The translations under genes and the position numbers were made by a program. A stretch of DNA of 64,000 bases from the NCBI GenBank assembly GCA_013388835.1, contig JACAEL010000055.1, forward strand, positions 21,979 to 85,978, written 5' to 3'. Source of the stretch: Candidatus Thorarchaeota archaeon. GTDB lineage: Archaea; Asgardarchaeota; Thorarchaeia; Thorarchaeales; Thorarchaeaceae. Numbering within the stretch: the stretch's first letter is position 1; each line of letters starts with the position of its first letter. Below the pieces are notes generated by a model. It did no database searches and had not been told where the DNA came from. It saw only the letters and a program-made list of their open reading frames with translations. Below are positions 43,915-52,719 of the stretch, in pieces.

Positions 43915-44259
43915 TCAACGAGAACCTAAGTAGCTGCGGATGTCATCCAAGACCTCTTTCTGCAGTCGAATCACATCATGGACCTCGATTTCCTCCGCCT
44001 CTTTGACAACCGAGTTCAACTGGACCACAGTCCCCACGGCATCCACCTTGGAGAAGTCCACAGGAAACTCCACTTCCGCACCCTTGACTATGAGTTCAGA
44101 GCGGGTTGGATGGAGTCCTATGCGTATGCTTCTGACAATGCCAATCCGACGGGCCCTATTGTCCAACACCTCCTTGCCGAGGAGTCGTCCGGGCATACTC
44201 AGTTCGTATAGTTCAGCTTCTATACTTGGCAAAGGCTCCTTGGTGGTCATCTGTGGCAT
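43915..44259 (-). CDS. PRC-barrel domain protein
   Basis: A 114-aa protein. SMPGRLLGKEVLDNRARRIGIVRSIRI begins a PRC-barrel-like small beta barrel, continued by ELIVKGAEVEFPVDFSKVDAVGTVVQL. A helical tail with EEIEVHDVIRLQKEV follows. PRC-barrel proteins occur near RNA-processing and cell-division genes of archaea; the role here is unknown. It is divergent from hef with about 95 bases between starts. Confidence 0.78.
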   Translation of the reverse strand: MPQMTTKEPLPSIEAELYELSMPGRLLGKEVLDNRARRIGIVRSIRIGLHPTRSELIVKGAEVEFPVDFSKVDAVGTVVQLNSVVKEAEEIEVHDVIRLQKEVLDDIRSYLGSR

Positions 44260-44354
44260 ACTCCTTGCACAACATCTACAAAGAGGGGAGCCTTTTTACA
44301 GTGTGTATTACTGAGATTTGAGTCAGACAGGACCACAGTCTTGAGGCAGTTGAT

Positions 44355-46751
44355 ATGTCCAGAGAAGTCCAGTTCGTTCAGATGCCACTCATCAGGGAAC
44401 AGACGCTGGAAGAGAGGACGTACCAGACTGCGCTTGCGGAGATAGCCTCCAAAGAGAGTACAATGATTGTGCTGAGTACGGGGCTAGGCAAGACTGTGAT
44501 TGCGGCACTGGTGGCAGCAAAGCAGCTTGCCAAGTGTCCGTCATCGAAAGTACTGTTTCTAGCTCCCTCCAGACCGCTTGTGGACCAACAGGCACGATTC
44601 CTCAGGAGAGCGCTGGAACTGGACGAGGACAGAATTGTTAGCTTGACCGGGCAGGACTCACCAGAACACAGGAAGGACTCCTGGGCTTCTGCTCGTGTCG
44701 CGGTGATGACACCACAGGCCCTGCAGAACGACCTGATCCAGAGGAATTACGACTTGGGAGAGGTCTCCCTGATCGTCTACGACGAGGCGCACAGGGGCGT
44801 GGGCAATTATGCATACACATTCATTGCAGAGATGTATGAGAAGCAGCGGGACCAACGTCTCTCACTGGGAATCACGGCATCGCCAGGACAAGACACAGAC
44901 AAGATAGTCACAGTATGCAGAAATCTCAGACTATCTCATGTTGAGGTCCGGACAGAGACAAGCCCTGATGTGAGGAAGTACGTAGTCTCCGTTAAGAGTG
45001 AAGTGCGCCACATCACACTACCGTCAGAGATTGAGGTTCTTCGTGACATGCTCCAAAGTCTCCTAGCCGACTATGTATCGCCAGTGGTCAAACACGGGTT
45101 CTCACTTCCGGATCTGCGACGCGTCAGCAAGAGAGAGATACTGAGAGTCCAAGGAGAGGTGAGAAGAGAGCTGGGGTCATATGTAGAACCACCGGCCCAT
45201 CTGTATCTCGTCATGCGAAATCTTACAGCTGCACTGAGGATTGTTCATCTGCTGGAGTTCGTCGGGACCCAAGGCTTGGAGCCCACACATAGATATGTGC
45301 AAGGAATGTACGAGGAGGTCAGAAACAAGAAGGCCTCCAAGGGGCTAAGGGATCTTATGACCCGGTCAGAGTTCGCCCAGTTTGAGAGACTGCTGGAGGC
45401 ACTGATAGCCAAGGGCCAGAGGCATCCGAAGGCAGATGAACTTGTGGAGATAGTGAGCGAACAGCTCTCGGTGGACAAGGACTCGAGAATTCTAGTCTTC
45501 ACACGGTTTCGCGACACAGCCGCTGAGGTCGCTCGTGTGATTGAGGAACTAGAGGACGCGCGAGTCAGCCGCTTTGTTGGTCAGGGCTCAAAGGGTTCTG
45601 ACAAGGGATTCACTCAGAGGAAGCAAGTCGAGGTGCTTGACGGCTTTAGGAACAACGAGTTCAATGTCCTTGTGGCCACTCAGGTTGGGGAAGAGGGTCT
45701 TGACATTCCGGAGTGCAATCTGGTGGTCTTCTATGACTGCGTGCCGTCAATAGTGCCATACATCCAACGGAAGGGTAGAACAGGGAGGAAGATGCCAGGT
45801 AGAATAGTTGTATTCGTAGCGAGGAACACGCATGATGAATACTACTACTGGAGTGTGGTCAGCAAGTTGAAGAGAATGCCATCCATGCTGAAGAATGCAG
45901 AGAGGGAGTCAGATAGGGTCTTGAAGAGTACAGAGGGCGAGCCAGAGAGAGGAGTGAAGAGTACAGAGGGCGAGCCAAAGAGAGAACAGACCACGCTTGA
46001 CAGCTTTGGAGACATGGGTGGACCAGACTCGGGAACGTCCACCACAACAGCCCACCAGAAGAAGGATGAGGACATAATAAGGCTCATTGTAGACACGCGG
46101 GAACTGCCAACCGCGGTAGCTCGAGAGCTGACAAGGCTGGGTGTGGAGGTCTATGGGGAAGCACTCGAGGTGGGGGACTATGTTGCGTCGGAAGAGGTGG
46201 CGATTGAGAGAAAGGAAACCTCAGACTTTGTGCAGTCCTTGATTGACGGCCGGCTCTTCGTTCAGCTGACTGCTCTTCGGTCTACGTACCGACGTCCAGT
46301 ATTGATAGTAGAGGGGGAGCGGCTCATTGGACAGAGGGCTGTCAATCCGGCCTCCATATACGGAGCTCTAGCCTCGATTGCGGTACGTATCCAAGTGCCG
46401 ATTCTGTGGTCAATGGACGGGGAGGAAACTGCAAACATCATCTACAGGATAGCTCGAATGGAGCAGGTCGATAGCAAGCGAGTCCTTCGCATAAGGGCTC
46501 CGGAAAGCAAGGCCTCAGATGCACAGGTTCTGGAATACATCCTGTCGGGCTTTCCTGGCATTGACTCACTCTTGTCTCGCGCCATTCTGGAAGAGTTCGG
46601 CACACTAGAGAATGTCTTCAACGCAGATGAGGAGGCGCTGAGGAGAGTCAGAGGGGTGGGTCCAAAGACAGCAGGAAAACTGAAACGAACACTAAAGACG
46701 GTGTATCCGGGACATATCAAGCACGAAGAAACTAGTAGACCTGAGGATTAG
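44355..46751 (+). CDS. hef: Hef-type helicase-nuclease (FANCM/XPF-like)
   Basis: A 798-aa enzyme that processes stalled replication forks. The helicase half has STGLGKTVIAALVAAKQ (Walker A), YDEAHRG (DEAH) and QRKGRTGRKMPGR (motif VI), with the helical insert between. The linker (about 515-570) has a short repeated unit (KSTEGEPER / KSTEGEPKR) followed by QTTLDSFG, a PCNA-binding-like motif. The nuclease half has VDTREL, VGDYV and ERKETSDF (the XPF ERK-D motif) and ends in a double helix-hairpin-helix (GVGPKTAGKLKR). It overlaps the convergent regulator gene by 20 bases. Confidence 0.96.
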   Translation: MSREVQFVQMPLIREQTLEERTYQTALAEIASKESTMIVLSTGLGKTVIAALVAAKQLAKCPSSKVLFLAPSRPLVDQQARFLRRALELDEDRIVSLTGQDSPEHRKDSWASARVAVMTPQALQNDLIQRNYDLGEVSLIVYDEAHRGVGNYAYTFIAEMYEKQRDQRLSLGITASPGQDTDKIVTVCRNLRLSHVEVRTETSPDVRKYVVSVKSEVRHITLPSEIEVLRDMLQSLLADYVSPVVKHGFSLPDLRRVSKREILRVQGEVRRELGSYVEPPAHLYLVMRNLTAALRIVHLLEFVGTQGLEPTHRYVQGMYEEVRNKKASKGLRDLMTRSEFAQFERLLEALIAKGQRHPKADELVEIVSEQLSVDKDSRILVFTRFRDTAAEVARVIEELEDARVSRFVGQGSKGSDKGFTQRKQVEVLDGFRNNEFNVLVATQVGEEGLDIPECNLVVFYDCVPSIVPYIQRKGRTGRKMPGRIVVFVARNTHDEYYYWSVVSKLKRMPSMLKNAERESDRVLKSTEGEPERGVKSTEGEPKREQTTLDSFGDMGGPDSGTSTTTAHQKKDEDIIRLIVDTRELPTAVARELTRLGVEVYGEALEVGDYVASEEVAIERKETSDFVQSLIDGRLFVQLTALRSTYRRPVLIVEGERLIGQRAVNPASIYGALASIAVRIQVPILWSMDGEETANIIYRIARMEQVDSKRVLRIRAPESKASDAQVLEYILSGFPGIDSLLSRAILEEFGTLENVFNADEEALRRVRGVGPKTAGKLKRTLKTVYPGHIKHEETSRPED

Positions 46752-47400
46752 GACCATGCCCGGCCCGGTACAACATGCGGAGGACATCCGATATTCCACG
46801 GCTTATCTCCCAGTAGCGTGCGTATTCTTCGTCTGACAGGGAGATGACACTCAAGAGTCGCCGGAGAACAATATACACTTCTGGGTCAATCTCAGAAACG
46901 GACTTGAGAGTCTCAAGCGCGCGCTGCCGGCCCTTGGTCCACAGCTCCTCCCATTCTGCAAACTCCTTGATTATACGGTCTATATCTGGCTGTTCAGGCG
47001 TAGCGAAACCCAAGCGCCTGATTGTTTCCATTATGTCAAGAGACTTCTTGATTCCAGAGTCCAGCTTTGGAGACATGGCGGCGACGTCACCAGTCGCTAT
47101 GAATATGCTTTCAGCGGTCGCCCTCCAGATCTTCTGCATTATGTGCGAGTCTCCATTACCCGCAGGTTCATAGCCGTCTTGCTCGATTAGGCCACACTTC
47201 TCGAGCTCTTTCAGGTGATATCGTACAGTCTGAGGTTTTACAGCCTTGTCGGGTTCCTGACTGTCAAGGAATTCCACGAGCTCTGATGTGGTCATTCGCT
47301 TTGCACGTAATGCGTGCAGTATCTGGCGTCGGCTCTCATCGTTAAGTGCATGGAAGGCTGCAACAGCGTCGTCACCAGATAAGATTCTCATGGTGTCCAT
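46732..47400 (-). CDS. ArsR-like winged-helix regulator
   Basis: A 222-aa protein with an N-terminal winged helix: HALNDESRRQILHALRAKRMTTSELVEFL and VRYHLKELEKCGLIEQDGY, the ArsR/DUF-type HTH layout. The C-terminal ~130 residues are helical and unfamiliar, with an acidic aromatic segment EFAEWEELWTKG. The start at 47400 (MDTMRIL) is preferred to a longer frame. No effector site is evident. Likely a transcription regulator; target unknown. Confidence 0.82.
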   Translation of the reverse strand: MDTMRILSGDDAVAAFHALNDESRRQILHALRAKRMTTSELVEFLDSQEPDKAVKPQTVRYHLKELEKCGLIEQDGYEPAGNGDSHIMQKIWRATAESIFIATGDVAAMSPKLDSGIKKSLDIMETIRRLGFATPEQPDIDRIIKEFAEWEELWTKGRQRALETLKSVSEIDPEVYIVLRRLLSVISLSDEEYARYWEISRGISDVLRMLYRAGHGPNPQVY

Positions 47401-47533
47401 CGTTCCGGCCCCATTCAACATTGACGGTTCTATTCAAGGCAGACCCTGTTATGGTTTTCGAGGCAGCGTCCTCCCGCAGTTCCCAACGTCACGATGCTCC
47501 GCTGCGGAAGAGCAGAGGATACGTGGCCTGAAA

Positions 47534-47779
47534 CTATGCCGGAACGTATATCCATTGCCGCATATCCTGAAGACATGGAACACGTTTGATGAGCTTCTTC
47601 TTCAGTAGTTTTCTGAGTGCATATCTAACAGTGCGTGGTGCAAAGGACACCTTGTCCAGTAATTGTTTCGGTGTGACCCCGTTTCGGCCAGTGGTTCGGA
47701 GTATGTCCAGCACTATCATCTGGCTCTTGGTCAACTTCATCTCCTTGAGCTCTTCGCGGAGCTCCGCTTCGGTCATCAT
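47534..47779 (-). CDS. Small winged-helix DNA-binding protein
   Basis: An 81-aa protein, essentially one winged helix: KLTKSQMIVLDILRTTGRNGVTPKQLLDKVSFAPRTVRYALRKLLKKKLIKRV. It resembles MarR/ArsR-type HTH units that are stand-alone in archaea. The palindrome TCGCAGCTGCGA (47883-47894) about 100 bases upstream, next to a TATA-like ATATTAAT, could be its own operator. Target genes unknown. Confidence 0.78.
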   Translation of the reverse strand: MMTEAELREELKEMKLTKSQMIVLDILRTTGRNGVTPKQLLDKVSFAPRTVRYALRKLLKKKLIKRVPCLQDMRQWIYVPA

Positions 47780-48135
47780 ATGATCATTCTCCTAGAGGTA
47801 TCAGCCGAATCTGAAATCGGTGATAGAAGACACTTCGGCCAATGCGATGTGATTTGTACTACCAAAAGAGCATATTAATCTATCGCAGCTGCGATTGTGA
47901 TGTCGCAGTCTGGGCCTGCGGTATTATACCAATGTGTAAGTCATGAGAGGACTCTGCAGACTCGGAATACTGAATGGGATGGACAGCACACGGTGATATC
48001 GGGCCTAGTGTCGCCGTTCTGACAGACACTCCACTCGGAGGCAATTGTCGATGTCATTGGTGAGTTCAGTGTACAAGCCGCATTGTATGCGCGGAAATGC
48101 TTTAATCAGCGACGGGGCGATTACCAGTGACTCCT
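47780..48135. other. Divergent intergenic region between the HTH gene and the GlmU-like gene
   Basis: No gene. It holds a TATA-like ATATTAAT (about 47871-47879), the 12-bp palindrome TCGCAGCTGCGA at 47883-47894, and the promoter of the GlmU-like gene at its right end. The middle 200 bases show nothing. Confidence 0.5.
48097..48107 (+). promoter_or_regulatory. TATA box for the GlmU-like gene
   Basis: ATGCTTTAATC lies about 25-30 bases before the GTG/ATG starts at 48127/48136, pointing to a leaderless message. Confidence 0.5.
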
Positions 48136-49419
48136 ATGAGAAAAGCCGCCATACTCGCAGCTGGGGACTCCACTCGGATGCTTCCGCTCTCAGCCAATAT
48201 GCCGAAACACCTACTACCAGTCGGCGGCAGTCCGCTGATATTCCATACGCTTAGAGCCCTCCGAGACGCAGGTATCAGGGAAACACTCATCCTGTACGGA
48301 TACCGTGGGGAAGAGATCAGGCGAGAGATAGATGCAGTAGACTGGGCCCCCATGGAGATAGTCTACGAAGAGCAGAAGGAGAGGAAGGGGACTGCTCATG
48401 CGGCCGGGCACGTCAGGGGATTTGCAGGAGATGACGAGGTCCTCCTCATGTACGGCGATGTGCTTGTTGGCCCTAAGACCTTTCCCGGGATTATCGATGC
48501 ACACAAGAGAGGGGCTTTCTCGATGACACTGACAGTGAAAGAGGTTGACGACCCGACGGCATATGGCATTGTTGTCGTTGAGGACGGAAAGGCAACCCAG
48601 ATAATAGAGAAGCCCAGACAAGAACAACTTGTCAGCAAGCTGGCTAACACCGGAATCTACATTGCTGGCACAGAGCTTTGGGACGCAATTGCCCGCACAC
48701 CTCTGTCTCAGCGTGGAGAGTATGAGATTACCGATTCGATAAGCATGTTGATCAAGGAGGGCCATGTCGGTGCATATGCCCTTCCTTCATGGTGGATAGA
48801 TGTGGGAAAGCCGTGGGATCTCCTGAGAGCCAATGAACTGATACTGGAAGCGGTGGACAGAAGGATAGAGGGAGAGGTCGAGGAAGGAGCTGTACTGAAA
48901 GGCAAGGTGGTAGTTGAGCAGAAGGCCACGGTGAGAAGCGGCTCATATGTAGAAGGACCTGTGTACATCTCAGAAGAATCGGTGGTGGGACCAAATTGCT
49001 ATATCCGGCCCCACACGCTTCTGTGTAGGAAGACCAAGGTCGGCAATGCAGTAGAGGTCAAGAACTCCATCATAATGGAGGGGACTTCGATTGGACACCT
49101 CTCTTATGTGGGAGACTCGGTAATCGGCCGAAGAGTCAACTTTGGTGCTGGAACGATAACAGCTAACCTCCGCCACGACGACAGACCAATCTCGGTGACC
49201 ATCAAGGACCAGAGAGTGAGCTCGGGGCGAAGGAAGCTGGGCGCGATCATCGGCGACTCTGTCAAGACCGGCATTGGAACGTCCATAGGCCCAGGTGTCA
49301 TTATCCATCAAGGCGCACGCACTGGTATCGGCGTGATTGTGGACAGGGACATTGGTCCCAACAAGCTCGTCATTGCAAACCAGCCCAAGACAACTATCGA
49401 TATCGGACCGGAGACGTGA
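48136..49419 (+). CDS. Bifunctional sugar-1-phosphate nucleotidylyltransferase/acetyltransferase (GlmU-like)
   Basis: A 427-aa two-domain enzyme. The N-terminal nucleotidyltransferase has AAILAAGDSTRMLPLSANMPKHLLPVGG (nucleotide loop and catalytic Arg/Lys). From about 255 onward hexapeptide repeats form a left-handed beta helix (GSYVEGPVYISEESVVGPNCYI, GAGTITANLRHDD), as in archaeal GlmU-like acetyltransferases such as ST0452. It would make UDP-GlcNAc or dTDP-sugars, precursors for the glycosylation genes elsewhere in the window. The ATG at 48136 gives the normal N-terminus; a GTG at 48127 adds three residues. Confidence 0.92.
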   Translation: MRKAAILAAGDSTRMLPLSANMPKHLLPVGGSPLIFHTLRALRDAGIRETLILYGYRGEEIRREIDAVDWAPMEIVYEEQKERKGTAHAAGHVRGFAGDDEVLLMYGDVLVGPKTFPGIIDAHKRGAFSMTLTVKEVDDPTAYGIVVVEDGKATQIIEKPRQEQLVSKLANTGIYIAGTELWDAIARTPLSQRGEYEITDSISMLIKEGHVGAYALPSWWIDVGKPWDLLRANELILEAVDRRIEGEVEEGAVLKGKVVVEQKATVRSGSYVEGPVYISEESVVGPNCYIRPHTLLCRKTKVGNAVEVKNSIIMEGTSIGHLSYVGDSVIGRRVNFGAGTITANLRHDDRPISVTIKDQRVSSGRRKLGAIIGDSVKTGIGTSIGPGVIIHQGARTGIGVIVDRDIGPNKLVIANQPKTTIDIGPET

Positions 49420-49429
49420 CATAGACCTA

Positions 49430-50956
49430 TTGTCGGGCGTCCGATTCAGGGAGTTCAACACACGCCATAAGACCGGAAGGGGCATTGCGGTCAGATTTGG
49501 GTTTGCCTATCCATCTACTTACCGAGCTGGCATCACGAGCCTTGCAACCCATCTGTTCTATTCCATACTGAATGACAGAGAGGACACATCGTGCGAGAGG
49601 TACTTCAGATTCGGCGTACAGTCGCCATGTCACTCACTTGAGTCGGGAAGACAACTGCGCGACAACCACATCGTAGGATTCTCGTTGAGCTATGAAGAAG
49701 ACATAGTAAATGTTGTTCAGATGCTGGAGATGGGTCAGGTCCCCATCGAATCGAGTGAAAGGACGGAAACGGACCCCATTGTAATCATGGGAGGACCAGC
49801 CGTGACCGCAAACCCAGAACCATATGCGGACTTCGTGGATGCATTTGTGATTGGGGAGGCAGACGTTGTCATTCACGAGATTGTCGACACGGTTGGAGAG
49901 GCGATGTCAAGGAAGGAAGCACTTGCGGGCCTGAAGCAGATCAGAGGGGTATACGTCCCCTTATTGGGACGGCCACCTGTCGACAGGCTGGTCATCGACA
50001 ACTTGGACTCGCTCCCGCATCCTACAGCTCAAATCCTACCAGAAGTGGAAGAGGATGATGAACACGCGCCTGTGTTTGGCAAGTCTTTGCTAGTGGAGGT
50101 CACGAGGGGATGTGGTCACTCCTGCAGGTTCTGCCTCGTTGGGCACATATGTAGACCGAGGAGAGTACGGTCGCTGGACAGACTCGAGGAGATTATCCGA
50201 AAGGGCGTCTCTGAAACACCTGTGTCAAAGGTTGCGCTGATTGGGTCATCTCTAGGGGACATGGACAGACTCGATGAACTCACAGAGTGGATAGTCAGTC
50301 AAGGTCTGGGCGTGTCAGTCCCGTCCCTGAGGGCAGACTCGGTCTCCTCTGAACTCCTGTCTGCCCTCGTACGAGGTGGTCAACGTACACTCACCATAGC
50401 ACCGGAAACAGGCTCAGAAACTCTCCGGAGGACCATAGGAAAGGGACTCTCAGACAGTGACATAGAGGGGGCCGTACAGGCGGCCATGTCTGCGGGGCTC
50501 AAGTCAGTCAAACTGTACTTCATTGTTGGGCTTCCGGGAGAAACGGATCAAGACGCTGTGGACATAGCGCGGTTGGTTGACCAACTTAGCAGTAGATATC
50601 CGCTGAGATTCACACTGAGCATCAGCCCTTTTGTCCCAAAGGCCAACACTCGTTTTGAGAGAGAGCCACAGCCATCCATAGAGGTGATTAGGAGCAGGCT
50701 CAGGACCGTTGAGAGGCATTTGAAAGGCATAAGCAGAGTGACTGTCGAGCCCATTGACCCAAGGAATGCTAGGATTGAGGCAGCACTATCAATTGGTGGT
50801 AGAGACCTAGGGAGAGTGGTTCGTCTGGCGGCACGATATGGGGGACTGGGAGGGTGGCGTCGCGCAGAGAGGGAGGCAGGAGTGCAGTTCCTTGAACTGG
50901 CAGGTCAGGATAGAAGAGGAGTCGAGGAACTCCCATGGTCATTCATAAGACTCTGA
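49430..50956 (+). CDS. Radical SAM protein with B12-binding-like N-terminal domain
   Basis: A protein of about 508 aa. The N-terminal ~190 residues have the cobalamin-binding-like fold of this class (FAYPSTYRAGITSL, GFSLSYEEDI, IVIMGGPAVTANPEPYADF, GEADVVI) but I see no DxHxxG cobalamin motif. The radical SAM core has CGHSCRFC (C-x3-C-x2-C) and the segment APETGSETLRRTIGKG. Similar proteins in archaea are of unknown function. No ATG start fits: the frame opens upstream inside the GlmU-like gene, and TTG at 49430, just after that gene's stop, is my choice. Confidence 0.85.
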   Translation: MSGVRFREFNTRHKTGRGIAVRFGFAYPSTYRAGITSLATHLFYSILNDREDTSCERYFRFGVQSPCHSLESGRQLRDNHIVGFSLSYEEDIVNVVQMLEMGQVPIESSERTETDPIVIMGGPAVTANPEPYADFVDAFVIGEADVVIHEIVDTVGEAMSRKEALAGLKQIRGVYVPLLGRPPVDRLVIDNLDSLPHPTAQILPEVEEDDEHAPVFGKSLLVEVTRGCGHSCRFCLVGHICRPRRVRSLDRLEEIIRKGVSETPVSKVALIGSSLGDMDRLDELTEWIVSQGLGVSVPSLRADSVSSELLSALVRGGQRTLTIAPETGSETLRRTIGKGLSDSDIEGAVQAAMSAGLKSVKLYFIVGLPGETDQDAVDIARLVDQLSSRYPLRFTLSISPFVPKANTRFEREPQPSIEVIRSRLRTVERHLKGISRVTVEPIDPRNARIEAALSIGGRDLGRVVRLAARYGGLGGWRRAEREAGVQFLELAGQDRRGVEELPWSFIRL

Positions 50957-51157
50957 CATCCCTGACGACGACCTCGACTCGAGGAGAAGATACGGGCACG
51001 AAAGAACACTGGTTGCGGATGCGATGTCTAGAATCAGAGAACGAGGGCGAAAGCCGATTCAAGATGACAGAGGGCGAGGCCCAAACATCAAGGGACTCGA
51101 TGGCGGTGCGAGACCTCAGGCGTTCGAACATCAGTCACTGCTGCTGAGCCTCCCGGA

Positions 51158-51400
51158 CCGTTCATTTTCAGTTGGACAGAGTTGGACACAGGAGTCTTGT
51201 CACTCCCAGGATACGGCACTGGGGTCACTCCTCGAGGTCTCATGATGTGTCGAGCCGACCTCGAGCTCTCCGTTCCCGCACGGAGGTATACATGCACCAC
51301 GCAGCGATGTCCAAGACCGTCCAGCTTCTGGGCAGCTGCTGCTAACCCATGCCATAATCCTTTTATGGCAACCCAAGGGGGTCACTGCGAACCCAGTCAG
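51158..51400 (-). pseudogene. Degraded TnpB C-terminus with IS right end
   Basis: On the minus strand scattered frames give SSSCPEAG and ARHIMRPRGVTPVP, reminiscent of the zinc ribbon and the A-x-N-I...RG-x-T-x-V-P ending of TnpB, but split between frames. The outer end (51157-51188) repeats the sequence found at 63677-63708: ACCGTTCATTTT followed by GTTGGACAGAGTTGGACA. I read it as the remnant of the same IS family. TnpB identity is a weak, motif-level call; the shared end is directly visible. Confidence 0.5.
51357..51369 (+). promoter_or_regulatory. TATA-like box for L10e
   Basis: ATCCTTTTATGGC lies about 70 bases before the L10e ATG and just outside the IS remnant. Confidence 0.35.
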
Positions 51401-51434
51401 TTCTGGCTATAATCATCTCTCAAGGTGACTCCGA

Positions 51435-51977
51435 ATGGGAAAGAGACCCGGACACTGTTATCGCCCCGTCGACCGCCAGCCGTACATGAGAAAGCGGTTT
51501 ATCCACCGTCAACCAGCGAGCCGAATTGTCAGCTATGACATGGGGCAGAACAATGGTCAGTTCGAAGTAGAGATGTCCCTGATTGGTCTCGAGCGGTGTC
51601 AGATTCGTAACCAGGCTCTTGAGGCAGCTCGAGTCGCTGCCAACAGGCACCTGAGCAAGAAGCTTCAGAAGAAGGCGTTTCATATGCGTGTGCGTGTGAA
51701 GCCCTACCATTACCTACGAGAGAACAAGATGATCTCCGGAGCAGGCGCAGACCGTGTGCAAGATGGAATGCGTCGTTCATTCGGTAAAGTGATTGGGTCT
51801 GCTGCACGAGTCAAGCCCAACCAGCGACTGATTACCGTTCGCGTGGACCGCGACAACATCACTATTGCGAGAGATGCTCTACTCAAGGCGGCACCGAAGA
51901 TTCCGACACCCTGCAAGGTAGTGTTCGATAAGATTGACCCTGAGCTGAAGCGCAAACTCGGCTACGGTGTGGACTAG
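51435..51977 (+). CDS. rpl10e: 50S ribosomal protein L10e (uL16)
   Basis: A 180-aa large-subunit protein near the peptidyl-transferase centre. GKRPGHCYRPVDRQPY, KKAFHMRVRVKPYHYLRENKMISGAGADR and GMRRSFGKVIGSAARV are the family signatures. It ends overlapping the convergent trmJ gene by four bases. Confidence 0.97.
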   Translation: MGKRPGHCYRPVDRQPYMRKRFIHRQPASRIVSYDMGQNNGQFEVEMSLIGLERCQIRNQALEAARVAANRHLSKKLQKKAFHMRVRVKPYHYLRENKMISGAGADRVQDGMRRSFGKVIGSAARVKPNQRLITVRVDRDNITIARDALLKAAPKIPTPCKVVFDKIDPELKRKLGYGVD

Positions 51978-52717
51978 TCCTCTTGAGCTATTGAGTCAAG
52001 CGCATCGCGTATCTTTCGCATAGTGCCTATCAGAGTCATGGCCTCACGTGCACTGAGGAACACCCTACCTAAGAGGTTGATGAAGACCCTCTTTGCGATG
52101 CCCTTGCGATGCTCCCTCAGGAGCAGTCGGTCGACAGCGTCGCTGAAGTACATTGTTGCTCGTTCCCTCTGTTCCCTTGTTGCAGGTCGTGCCCTTGTCC
52201 TTGCTGGTTCGCGGTTGGCATATCTTGTGAAGAAGTCGTAGAGCACAACAGCAATTGCATGGCTGAGATTCATACTTGGGTATTCCCCTGAGACCGGTAT
52301 TGTGAATGCAAGGTCACAGAGGTCGACCTCCTCATTCTTGAGGCCTGAACTCTCACGGCCAAAAACCAGAGCCACGTCGCCTGCAAATCGAGTTGGGTCC
52401 GGGAGCTGGTCAAGTGGTACCACTACTCTACTCACGCTGTTGGGCCCTCCTGACCTGGCTGTGGCTGCCCATGACACGAGCACCCCTGTCAGTGCAGACC
52501 TGAGGTCCGGGAAGATTTCAGCCGTATCCAAGACTTCCACAGCATGTTTGGAGAACACTCTGGCCTGTTCCTCATGTCTGGGGTCAACACCAACTATCCT
52601 CATTCGCTTCACTCCAAAATTGACCATGGCCCTTGCTGCGAAGCCGACATTCCCTGGTGACTCAGGTTCGACTAGGACGACCACTATGTTGGAGAGGCCC
52701 GTCAAGCGATTCTCCAC
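51974..52717 (-). CDS. trmJ: TrmJ-type tRNA 2'-O-methyltransferase
   Basis: A 247-aa SPOUT (TrmH-family) enzyme that methylates the 2'-O of residue 32 in tRNA. Motif 1: EPESPGNVGFAARAMVNFG; motif 2: ALVFGRESSGLKNEEVDLCD; motif 3: IPVSGEYPSMNLSHAIAVVLY. A C-terminal helical extension with Arg-rich sequence (about 168-245) fits TrmJ. The DRG gene ends two bases upstream on the same strand. Confidence 0.92.
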   Translation of the reverse strand: MENRLTGLSNIVVVLVEPESPGNVGFAARAMVNFGVKRMRIVGVDPRHEEQARVFSKHAVEVLDTAEIFPDLRSALTGVLVSWAATARSGGPNSVSRVVVPLDQLPDPTRFAGDVALVFGRESSGLKNEEVDLCDLAFTIPVSGEYPSMNLSHAIAVVLYDFFTRYANREPARTRARPATREQRERATMYFSDAVDRLLLREHRKGIAKRVFINLLGRVFLSAREAMTLIGTMRKIRDALDSIAQED

Positions 52718-52719
52718 TC

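Larger units (their letters stand above)
50957..51434. other. Intergenic region with an IS remnant
   Basis: Between two host genes this stretch contains degraded transposon DNA (51158 to about 51400) and, at its right end, the promoter of the L10e gene. No intact gene is present. Confidence 0.6.

Noticed and set aside
43746..44006. An 86-aa plus-strand frame with several cysteines (CPEC, GALC)
   Set aside because: Cys spacing is irregular, its second half is antisense to the PRC-barrel gene, and no start signal supports it.
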